From contig NZ_AP021901.1 in the NCBI RefSeq assembly GCF_018325905.1, forward strand, positions 4,960,001 through 5,024,000: 64,000 nt of DNA, given 5' to 3'. The position numbers were made by a program, and so were the translations under genes. Origin of the DNA: Pseudomonas sp. St316. GTDB lineage: Bacteria > Pseudomonadota > Gammaproteobacteria > Pseudomonadales > Pseudomonadaceae. The notes beneath the pieces are model-generated. The model did not search any database and was not told where the DNA came from. It worked only from the letters and a program-made list of their open reading frames with translations. Positions 1 through 6,646 of this stretch are shown piece after piece. How positions within the stretch are numbered: the stretch's first letter is position 1; every line of letters starts with the position of its first letter.

Positions 1-1308
1 ATCCTTGAGATCCAGGCCTTCGGGCGGCAACAAGGCATTGGCGGTGAAGTCTGGCGTATGGCCATTGATTGCCACACGCTCCTCCAGGTCGCTGCGCAGG
101 CTGTCGACCATTTGCTCGTCTTCGTCGTCGACGTAGCGGAATTTCTTCGGCAGTTCGTTCACACCGATCACCCCGTACGGGTGCATGATCGCCATGCGCT
201 CCACCAGGTTGGCCAGCTCACGGACGTTGCCCGGCCAGCCATGGCGGCACAGGGACATGATCGCCGCCGAGTTGAAACGGATCGAACCGCGCTTTTCGTG
301 CTCCATGCGCGAAATCAGTTCGTTCATCAACAACGGAATGTCTTCGACGCGCTCACGCAGTGGCGCCATTTCGATCGGGAACACGTTGAGGCGGTAATAG
401 AGGTCTTCGCGGAAACTGCCGACCTCGATCATGCTCTCAAGGTTCTTGTGCGTAGCGGCAATGATTCGCACATCGACACTCTGGGTCTTGTTGCTGCCCA
501 CGCGTTCGAAGGTGCGCTCTTGCAGGACCCGCAGCAGCTTGACCTGCATCGGCAGCGGCATGTCGCCGATTTCGTCGAGAAACAGCGTACCGCCATTGGC
601 CAGTTCAAAACGCCCGGCGCGGCTGGTGATCGCGCCAGTAAAGGCACCCTTCTCATGGCCAAACAGCTCGCTCTCCAGCAACTCGGCCGGGATCGCGCCA
701 CAGTTGACCGGCACGAACGGCGCTTCGCGGCGCTTGGAGTGGTAATGCAGGTTGCGCGCGACCACTTCCTTGCCGGTGCCCGATTCGCCCAGGATCAGCA
801 CGCTGGCGTCGGTATCGGCGACCTGCTGCATCATCTGGCGCACGTGCTGGATCGCCCGGCTGGTGCCGACAAGGCTACGGAAAAGGTTGGGTTCGCGATG
901 CCTGCCGCGCTCACGGGCCTGGTCGTACATCTCGCGATAAACCTGCGCGCGATGCAACGAATCAAGCAGCTTGCTGTAGCTGGGCGGCATTTCGAGCGTG
1001 GAAAGTACCCGTCGGCGCTGGTCGTCAGGCAAGTCAAGGGAAGAATTTTCGCCCATTAACAAAACCGGAAGGAACTCATCCCAGGTTGAGAGTGTCTTTA
1101 GCAAGCCCAAAAGCGTTGCGGGAGCATTCACGGTCCCGATAAGGACACAAATGACTTCACGACTGGACGACAAAGAGCCGACGGCCTGCTGCCAGTCATG
1201 GCTTCCGCAGGGTAAATTTTCTTCGCCAAGAAAATTCAGGATCACCGCCAGGTCGCGGCGGCGGACGCTATCGTCATCGATCAGGAGAATTTTGGTTTCA
1301 CGCCACAT
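1..1308 (-). CDS. fleQ: Flagellar master regulator FleQ (3' end outside window)
   Basis: Sigma-54 enhancer-binding protein that switches on the flagellar hierarchy and, in Pseudomonas, also responds to c-di-GMP at biofilm genes. The visible 436 codons start at an ATG ([20 protein letters not shown]), followed by a receiver-like FleQ domain and the AAA+ core. The sigma-54 contact loop is seen as [10 protein letters not shown] and is followed by a typical sensor stretch ([13 protein letters not shown]). The reading frame stays open to base 1, so roughly the last 55 residues, including the DNA-binding HTH, lie beyond the window. It sits directly downstream of fliT, as in other pseudomonads, and may have its own promoter in the 169-nt gap at 1309-1477, where I see no clear -24/-12 element. 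Identification is firm; only the truncation by the window limits it. Confidence 0.96.
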   Translation of the reverse strand, partial: MWRETKILLIDDDSVRRRDLAVILNFLGEENLPCGSHDWQQAVGSLSSSREVICVLIGTVNAPATLLGLLKTLSTWDEFLPVLLMGENSSLDLPDDQRRRVLSTLEMPPSYSKLLDSLHRAQVYREMYDQARERGRHREPNLFRSLVGTSRAIQHVRQMMQQVADTDASVLILGESGTGKEVVARNLHYHSKRREAPFVPVNCGAIPAELLESELFGHEKGAFTGAITSRAGRFELANGGTLFLDEIGDMPLPMQVKLLRVLQERTFERVGSNKTQSVDVRIIAATHKNLESMIEVGSFREDLYYRLNVFPIEMAPLRERVEDIPLLMNELISRMEHEKRGSIRFNSAAIMSLCRHGWPGNVRELANLVERMAIMHPYGVIGVNELPKKFRYVDDEDEQMVDSLRSDLEERVAINGHTPDFTANALLPPEGLDLKD

Positions 1309-1477
1309 GCAATAGCAACTTCCCTAGTCAACCCAATGCCCGAAATTAGGGGGCAAGCTAGACGCTTGCAGACTTGTCATGCCTGTAGACGCCTTTAATC
1401 TGTAAACAGCTACTAGTTAAGTCAAAAAACCGTGCACAGTCAAATTTATGGCGCAACGGGCTCGGATTAACTGAGCA

Positions 1478-1774
1478 TTAACCGAACAGATGGTAAACCT
1501 TTGCCGCGTTCTGTGCTTGATGGATCTGTTGCATCTCGTCGACGATCGCCTGACGCTCTCCTGTCGCCGCCTCCAGCAATTGCCGGTACACCCCTAGCAA
1601 TTCCTCAAGATTTGTCCGCAACGCCGCCTCATCCACCTGGGACTCGCCCAGGACGTCTTCCATGCAGGAACGGCAAGCCAGGTCCAACTGACCAATGGCT
1701 TCCCAGTTACGCTCGGCCAAGGCATCGACTAAGGCGTCACGGGTTTGTTCGATTCGCTGCAGGACAAGACTCAT
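1478..1774 (-). CDS. fliT: FliT-like flagellar export chaperone
   Basis: A small all-helical protein of 98 residues, with the size, charge pattern and position (directly after fliS, before fleQ) of the FliT/FleP-type protein of pseudomonads. In enterobacteria FliT binds the cap protein FliD before export and modulates the flagellar regulator; in Pseudomonas the equivalent is thought to be a FliD chaperone. The sequence is rich in Glu, Gln and Leu with two cysteines (RSCMEDV region) and has no signal peptide or membrane segment. Its ATG follows a good AAGGAG ribosome site and lies 11 nt after the fliS stop, so it should be co-transcribed with fliS. Assignment rests on context and length more than on a catalytic motif. 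Confidence 0.75.
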   Translation of the reverse strand: MSLVLQRIEQTRDALVDALAERNWEAIGQLDLACRSCMEDVLGESQVDEAALRTNLEELLGVYRQLLEAATGERQAIVDEMQQIHQAQNAAKVYHLFG

Positions 1775-1785
1775 GAGAGCACTCC

Positions 1786-2181
1786 TTAGAATTGCGGACC
1801 AGGCGTGGCGATGGCGTCCCAGCCTTCCTTGACCGTGCGAAGCAGATCGGCGACTTCGTCGAGAATCTTCGGATCGGCCTTGACGTTGGCTTCGGCCAAC
1901 CGTTTCATCATATAAGCGTAAAGAGCATCCAACTCAGCGACCGACTCGGCCTGGTTTTCCAGGTCCAGGCCTTCGCGCAAACCACCGACGATGCCGATGG
2001 CCTTGCTGATCAGAATGCCTCTGTTTGCAATATCCTTGCGCTCCATCGCGCCCTTGGCCTGGGCGATACGATCCAGCCCACCTTCCATGAGCATCTGCAC
2101 AAGACGATGGGGACTTGCTTCGGAGGTTTGCGCCTGGGCGCCAATCTTCTGGTATTGGCGAAGGGCTAACATCGGATTCAT
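1786..2181 (-). CDS. fliS: Flagellin export chaperone FliS
   Basis: Cytosolic chaperone that holds flagellin monomers unfolded before export through the flagellar type III apparatus. The 131-residue product has the usual FliS size and the family's opening (MLALRQYQKIGAQAQTSEAS, then PHRLVQMLMEGGLDRIAQAKGA), plus the conserved stretch near residues 56-80 around LISKAIGIVGGLREGLD. The ATG follows a GAGG ribosome site. A terminator hairpin separates it from fliD and a sigma-28-like sequence lies just upstream, so it may form a separate fliS-fliT transcript. Confidence 0.95.
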   Translation of the reverse strand: MNPMLALRQYQKIGAQAQTSEASPHRLVQMLMEGGLDRIAQAKGAMERKDIANRGILISKAIGIVGGLREGLDLENQAESVAELDALYAYMMKRLAEANVKADPKILDEVADLLRTVKEGWDAIATPGPQF

Positions 2182-2220
2182 GTTCTACCTCATCAAAAAA
2201 CTTCGGTTCGTATAAACAGC

Positions 2221-2247
2221 GTATCGACGCTGCGTCAAAAAACTTTA
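2221..2247 (-). promoter_or_regulatory. Candidate sigma-28 (FliA) promoter of fliST
   Basis: On the minus strand TAAAG is followed by 14 nt and GTCGATAC, against the Pseudomonas FliA pattern T(A/C)AAG-N14/15-GCCGATAA. It lies about 40 nt before the fliS ATG and just downstream of the fliD terminator. Two mismatches in the -10 element keep this tentative. Confidence 0.5.
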
Positions 2248-2252
2248 GGTCG

Positions 2253-2296
2253 AAAAACCGAAAGCCCGGAACGTTGTCAAAACGTTGCCGGGCTTT
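2253..2296 (-). terminator. Rho-independent terminator after fliD
   Basis: A hairpin with arms AAGCCCGG and CCGGGCTT (plus an inner ACGTT/AACGT pairing) is followed on the minus strand by CTTTCGGTTTTT. It starts about 17 nt beyond the fliD stop codon. The plus strand also has a T run after the hairpin, but no plus-strand gene ends here. Confidence 0.75.
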
Positions 2297-2312
2297 TTGC
2301 ATCGGTCGAAGA

Positions 2313-3743
2313 TCAGCTGTTTTTCTGTTGCGCCGCCAATGCTGCGAACATCGAGGTGATGTTGCTGGCGGTAGCCTTCAGCTTGCCGACCAGGGTATCC
2401 ATGTCGTTGTACTTCTTGGTCAGAGTGGCGGTCAGCGTCTCGACCCGACGATCCAAAGCCTGCTGATCGTTCTTCAGGCGGGTCTGGGTCTTGGTCAGCG
2501 TGCTGGTGCGCTGGTCGAGGATGCCGCCGGTCTGGCTATAGGGTTCGATAGCCTTGCCCATGCGTTCCAGCAGGCCATTGGTGCCCGTGAACAACGTCTG
2601 GACTTCACCGCTGAGCTTTTTATCGTTCATCGCCGTATTGAACTTGGTGGTATCGAAGTTCAACGCACCGGTCTTCTGATCAGTGGTAATACCCAACTGG
2701 GCCAGCGATGTCAGCTTGTCGCCAGCGCCGGTTTCAGACAAGGGCGTTCGAATCGCCGCCAGCAGCGAGCGAGGCAACGCATCACCGGTCAATTTTGCTG
2801 ACACCGTCAGCTTCCCATCTGCGTCGAGCGACGGCTTGGTCAGGGCGGTGACGCTGTTGGCGATCGCGTTATAGGCATCCACGAACTTCTGGATCGAGGC
2901 TTTCAGACCATCATTGTTCGGCGCGACGGTAACGGTTGAAGTAGCACCCACTCCACCGCTAAGCAAATTCAACGTCAGCCCGGAAATCGCCGTGCTGACC
3001 GTATTGCTCTTGCTGGTCAATGCCATGCCATCGACGGAAAACTTGGCATCCTGGGCCAGAGCACCGATGGCACCCGCCGAAGTGGCCGTCAGCGCAGCCC
3101 CCCCGGCACCCACGACGTTCGTCCCATCGATCTCCAGCCCCGCAATGCCGCTCACCGAGATGTCGGAACCTGCGCCGGTAGTGCTGGAACCCAGCACCAG
3201 GCGCGAACCGAAAGAGTCGGTGATAATGTTGGCACTGAAACCCGCAGCCTTGAGCGAAGTGTCGGCATTGATCGCGTCACGAACCGATTGCAGAGTTGCG
3301 CCGGACGCCACGTTGAGGTTGTAGTCGACGCCGTTCTGCTTGATGGTCAACGTGCCGCTCGGGATGGCACTGCTAGTGCCACCGGCGAAGGCCGCCGAGG
3401 TGACCTTGGAAGCCGTTGCGATATTATCGACCTTGATTGCATAGGTACCGCCCACCGCAGAGTTGCTGGCGGTTGCCGTCAGAACAGTTGGGGTCGAGGA
3501 TGTTGCAGCAAAACCCGAAAATTGCGGGGTCGTTGTGCTGGACAAGTCCTTCATCGCGGTATTGAAAGCCGCCAACAACGACTTCAGGGTTCCCACCCCG
3601 GAGATACTGTTGGTAGTAGTCGTCGTCGCTCGGGTGATCTGACCTTGCTTGGCGGCCTTGTCGGAGTCGACCAGGGCCTTGACGATCGCGGTGGTATCAA
3701 GGCCCGAGCCTAGACCCAAGCCAGGTAGAATTGGACTTGCCAT
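2313..3743 (-). CDS. fliD: Flagellar filament cap protein FliD
   Basis: Cap protein (HAP2) that sits at the filament tip and helps flagellin subunits fold as they arrive. The 476-residue product opens with MASPILPGLGLGSGLDTTAIVKALV, the typical FliD N-terminus, and ends in a long heptad-like region (about 400-476) expected for the C-terminal coiled coil. The middle is Ala/Ser/Thr/Gly rich, as in D2/D3 domains. The ATG follows GGGAGT at good spacing. It lies 82 nt after flaG, and a terminator follows. FliD is exported without a cleaved signal peptide, consistent with the sequence. Confidence 0.96.
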   Translation of the reverse strand: MASPILPGLGLGSGLDTTAIVKALVDSDKAAKQGQITRATTTTTNSISGVGTLKSLLAAFNTAMKDLSSTTTPQFSGFAATSSTPTVLTATASNSAVGGTYAIKVDNIATASKVTSAAFAGGTSSAIPSGTLTIKQNGVDYNLNVASGATLQSVRDAINADTSLKAAGFSANIITDSFGSRLVLGSSTTGAGSDISVSGIAGLEIDGTNVVGAGGAALTATSAGAIGALAQDAKFSVDGMALTSKSNTVSTAISGLTLNLLSGGVGATSTVTVAPNNDGLKASIQKFVDAYNAIANSVTALTKPSLDADGKLTVSAKLTGDALPRSLLAAIRTPLSETGAGDKLTSLAQLGITTDQKTGALNFDTTKFNTAMNDKKLSGEVQTLFTGTNGLLERMGKAIEPYSQTGGILDQRTSTLTKTQTRLKNDQQALDRRVETLTATLTKKYNDMDTLVGKLKATASNITSMFAALAAQQKNS

Positions 3744-3825
3744 GTGGGACTCCCTTCAGTGTGTCGCCGGCCTTTTGACCCATACAACGCCCAAAAGAAC
3801 ATAGCAACAAAATTCGTGCCGGTTG

Positions 3826-4191
3826 TCAGGCTTCGGCGCTGAACAACAAGCTGTTTGCATCATTCAAACTGTTGGCCAGTTTCAGAACTTCTTCGTTCGG
3901 GATCTGGCGAATCACTTCACCGGAACCGCTGGCGATCACTTTGACCACTACTTTGCCTGAAGGCTCATCAATAGAAAACTCCAGGTTGCGCTTGACCGAC
4001 TGAACGAACTTCTCGATTTCCTGTACGGCCTTCTTGAGTTTGTCCTGCTCGGCGGCAGCGTCTCTAGGTGCTTCCTTGACAGGGGTCACGGTAGCAACCT
4101 CGGCTTGAGGCTTCTCCACTGGCTTGTCGACCACCGTGGGTGCCGGCTTCGCCGCTGGATAAGACAAGTTCAGCTTCACGCTCATATCCAT
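3826..4191 (-). CDS. flaG: FlaG family flagellar protein
   Basis: FlaG proteins affect filament length in polar flagellates; the exact mechanism is unsettled. The product has a low-complexity N-terminal half rich in Pro, Ala, Val and Lys (to about residue 60) and the conserved FlaG domain in the C-terminal half (LEFSIDEPSGKVVVKVIASG, then EVIRQIPNEEVLKLA). Several in-frame starts cluster here (GTG 4200, ATG 4197, ATG 4191, ATG 4185). I chose ATG 4191 because AGAGG then lies about 8 nt upstream; this gives 121 residues. The gene sits between fliC and fliD and is separated from fliC by a strong terminator, so its expression presumably depends on read-through or an unseen promoter. Confidence 0.9.
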   Translation of the reverse strand: MDMSVKLNLSYPAAKPAPTVVDKPVEKPQAEVATVTPVKEAPRDAAAEQDKLKKAVQEIEKFVQSVKRNLEFSIDEPSGKVVVKVIASGSGEVIRQIPNEEVLKLANSLNDANSLLFSAEA

Positions 4192-4211
4192 GTCCATCAC
4201 CTCTTGAACGG

Positions 4212-4246
4212 AAAAAGCGAGAGAGTACGCAAGCGCACTCCCCCGC
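4212..4246 (-). terminator. Rho-independent terminator of fliC
   Basis: On the minus strand a 30-nt inverted repeat (13-bp stem with G-T pairs, CTTG loop, outer arms GCGGGGGAGT and ACTCTCTCGC) is followed directly by TTTTT. It begins 17 nt after the fliC stop and ends just before the flaG start region, so it probably limits high fliC transcription from reaching flaG-fliD. Confidence 0.85.
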
Positions 4247-4263
4247 TAAAACTCATCCGGCTA

Positions 4264-5112
4264 TTACTGAAGCAGCTTCAGTACAGCGGATGGCAGTTGG
4301 TTGGCCTGGGCCAGAACCGAGGTAGACGCTTGCTGCAGAGTCTGCTGCTTGGTCAGTTGTGCAGTTTCAGCAGCGAAGTCGGTATCTTGTACGCGACCCA
4401 GTGCAGCACTGGCGTTTTCGTTGATGTTCTGCAGGTTGGAGATGGTGCTGTTGAGACGGTTTTGAGCAGCACCGAGGTCGGCACGAGCACTGTTGATGGT
4501 GTCGATCGCGCTGGTGATTGCATCCATGGAGGCCGAGAAGGCGGCTTCCGAAGCAGCACTGTCGGAACCAAGGATGGTGATTGCCGAGTCAACACCCAGA
4601 GTTGCAGCGTCGAAGCTTGCGCTCAAGGTCAGGGTGATCTGGTTGTCAGAACCATTGTTGGAGCCGACCTGGAAGGTCATGGTGCTGGCGGAGCCGTCAA
4701 GCAGGTTCTTGCCGTTCAGGTTGGTGCTGTTGGCAATACGGGTCAGTTCGTCGCTCATCTGCGAGAACTCTTTGTTCAGAGCGATACGGTCGTCTGCGCT
4801 GTTGCTATCGTTACGGGACTGGATGGCCAGTTCACGCATACGTTGCAGAATGTTGGTCTGCTCCTGCATCGCGCCTTCAGCGGTCTGCGCCATGGAGATA
4901 CCGTCGTTGGCGTTTTTGATCGCCATGTTCTGACCGCGGATTTGCGAGGTCATGCGGGTAGCGATCTGCAGGCCGGCGGCGTCGTCTTTGGCGCTGTTGA
5001 TTTTCAGGCCGGAAGACAGGCGGGTCATCGAAGTGGACAGAGCATCGGAAGCCTTGTTCAGGTTCTTCTGAACGTTCAACGATGTGACGTTAGTGTTTAC
5101 TGTTAAAGCCAT
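4264..5112 (-). CDS. fliC: Flagellin FliC
   Basis: Filament subunit, 282 residues. The conserved D0/D1 ends ([21 protein letters not shown]-terminal [20 protein letters not shown]) flank a short, serine-rich central domain at about 140-205. Residues 30-51 ([10 protein letters not shown] onward) are the P. syringae type of the flg22 epitope recognised by plant FLS2. Serines are present at 143, 164, 176, 183, 193 and 201, the six positions reported as glycosylated in P. syringae pv. tabaci flagellin, which is also 282 residues long. The gene has its own sigma-28 promoter and terminator. Glycosyltransferase genes upstream support glycosylation of this protein. Confidence 0.98.
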   Translation of the reverse strand: MALTVNTNVTSLNVQKNLNKASDALSTSMTRLSSGLKINSAKDDAAGLQIATRMTSQIRGQNMAIKNANDGISMAQTAEGAMQEQTNILQRMRELAIQSRNDSNSADDRIALNKEFSQMSDELTRIANSTNLNGKNLLDGSASTMTFQVGSNNGSDNQITLTLSASFDAATLGVDSAITILGSDSAASEAAFSASMDAITSAIDTINSARADLGAAQNRLNSTISNLQNINENASAALGRVQDTDFAAETAQLTKQQTLQQASTSVLAQANQLPSAVLKLLQ

Positions 5113-5192
5113 GACGAATTCCTCGTTGGTTGGGTACTGCGGCTTCCGGCCCTGGCAACCGCCGGGTGTGGCCTAGAGAACCTTCGTAATAG

Positions 5193-5219
5193 TTATCGTC
5201 GGATTGGGAACTTGCTTGA
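5193..5219 (-). promoter_or_regulatory. Sigma-28 (FliA) promoter of fliC
   Basis: Minus strand: TCAAG, 14 nt, GACGATAA, one mismatch from the FliA consensus TCAAG-N14-GCCGATAA. It lies about 80 nt before the fliC ATG, a usual leader length for this gene, and downstream of the terminator of the preceding gene. Confidence 0.85.
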
Positions 5220-5333
5220 GGGCTTTTTTCAAAAAAATTGCTAGCAGACTGCCACCCCTTGCAAAACAAGGGTTTAGGCGCAGGCCAAAGCCCGAAAAAT
5301 GGCGTCAAGAAACCGCAGAGCAGAGACGCAGGC

Positions 5334-5369
5334 AAAAAAATAGCGCTACAGGCGAGCCTGAAGCGCTAT
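5334..5369 (-). terminator. Rho-independent terminator of the KAS III-like gene
   Basis: A near-perfect hairpin (ATAGCGCT-CAGGC against GCCTG-AGCGCTAT with a short TCG loop) is followed on the minus strand by seven T. It starts 20 nt after the stop of the KAS III-like gene and insulates it from fliC. Confidence 0.9.
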
Positions 5370-5389
5370 GAGAAAGAAACGTCATGGGA

Positions 5390-6316
5390 TCAATCGCGAT
5401 AAAGGATCGCCGATCCCCACGACAGGCCAACACCAAAACCGCTGATCGCCACGCGCTTCCAGTCAGCATTCAGAACGTGCTTTTCCAGCAGCAGCGGAAT
5501 GCTCGACGACACGGTGTTGCCGGTCTCGACCATGTCCTTGATGAATTTCTCTGGCTCACCCTCGAAACGCCGCGCCACGGCATCGACAATCGCCGCGCTG
5601 CCCTGGTGGATGCAGAACGCGTCGATGTCGCTGGCATGCAGTGACGATTCATCCAGCAATTCGTGCAAATGAGCGGGCACTTTCAATAGAGCGAAGTTGA
5701 AAACCTGGCGACCGTTCATGAAAAACACTCCGTCGCTGACCTTCAGGTGCGGTGCGCCGGAACCATCAGTGCCGAACTTGGCTTTGCCCAACTGCCAGGT
5801 GGCGTCCTCGGCCATCCAGGTGGCCGTGGCGGCATCGCCAAACAACATGGTGGTGTTGCGGTCTTCAGGGTCGACGATTTTCGAATACGGGTCGGCGGTG
5901 ACCAACAACCCGTTCTTCAACCCAGCGGCCTCCATGAAGCCTTTCAGGGCGTAGATGCCGTACACATAGCCCGAGCAGCCCAGCGATATATCGAACGCCG
6001 CCACATGGGTCGGCAGCCCGAGTTTGTCCTGCACGATGGCAGCGGTATGCGGCAGCCCCTCTTCATCACCGTTCTGGGTGACAACGATCAACGCGTCGAT
6101 CGACTCGCGCGCAAGGCTTGGGTTGTTGGCGAACAATGCATTCACCGCTTCGACACACAGGTCCGAGGTTTCCTGGTCAGCGTCTTTGCGCGGCAGGAAC
6201 GCCGAACCAATCTTGCCAAGGATGAATTCTTCATCCTTCTCGAATTTGGCACCCTGAGCGTAGTTATCCACACCAGCGGTCGGCACATAACTCGCTATGC
6301 TTTTTATGCCAATCAT
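5390..6316 (-). CDS. 3-oxoacyl-ACP synthase III-like protein of the flagellin glycosylation locus
   Basis: Member of the FabH/KAS III thiolase-fold family (308 residues from ATG 6316; ATG 6319 is equally possible). The catalytic triad is visible: Cys114 in DISLGCSGY, His237 in FCIHQGS, Asn267 in ETGNTVSSS. KAS III enzymes condense an acyl-CoA with malonyl-ACP; FabH itself makes acetoacetyl-ACP. A homologue (orf3) sits in the same place, between the fgt genes and fliC, in P. syringae, whose flagellin sugar carries a 3-hydroxybutanamido group, so this enzyme may supply that C4 acyl group. That role is inference. The upstream extension to 6358 lacks a ribosome site and is unlike the family. A terminator follows; the 288-nt upstream gap holds a hairpin at 6596-6619. 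Confidence 0.88.
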   Translation of the reverse strand: MIGIKSIASYVPTAGVDNYAQGAKFEKDEEFILGKIGSAFLPRKDADQETSDLCVEAVNALFANNPSLARESIDALIVVTQNGDEEGLPHTAAIVQDKLGLPTHVAAFDISLGCSGYVYGIYALKGFMEAAGLKNGLLVTADPYSKIVDPEDRNTTMLFGDAATATWMAEDATWQLGKAKFGTDGSGAPHLKVSDGVFFMNGRQVFNFALLKVPAHLHELLDESSLHASDIDAFCIHQGSAAIVDAVARRFEGEPEKFIKDMVETGNTVSSSIPLLLEKHVLNADWKRVAISGFGVGLSWGSAILYRD

Positions 6317-6595
6317 CATGGCTTCCCGATCATGAACTGCGACTAGGTTCACCCCCAAAAGCTCAGGGGCGCTTCAAAAATGGTTGATTTCCAAGGGCGG
6401 ACGCCTTATCCGGCAAACGAACGGGCCTCCACTCCGGGGAATACAATACAGTGAAGATGCACTTTATGACCTATGCGTCACGCCGTTTTGTCCTGGTGGG
6501 GCATTTTTTCATGACAAACGAAGCCGCGTCATTTCCCGCGACGGCATTGGACACGGGACAGCACTCTTGAGGATGGCGGGGCAATCAGGCGAGAG

Positions 6596-6619
6596 CGCCG
6601 GCAGGTTTACCTGCCGGCG
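6596..6619. other. Perfect 11-bp inverted repeat, possible terminator stem
   Basis: CGCCGGCAGGT, a TT loop, and ACCTGCCGGCG form a very stable hairpin 28 nt past the stop of the 964-residue glycosyltransferase gene (minus strand). No T tract follows on either strand, so it may be a processing or attenuation stem instead of a full rho-independent terminator. In the rest of 6359-6646 I see no gene and no convincing promoter. Confidence 0.6.
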
Positions 6620-6646
6620 TCGATGGAATGCCTCGCAAGGCGGGAG

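Noticed and set aside
1309..1477. fleQ promoter elements
   Set aside because: The gap must hold or follow a promoter, but I could not find a -35/-10 or -24/-12 pair good enough to list.
3770..3825. Sigma-54 promoter before fliD (GGCACGAATTTTGTTGC on the minus strand)
   Set aside because: GG and GC are 13 nt apart instead of the required 10, despite a good GGCACG and TTGC.
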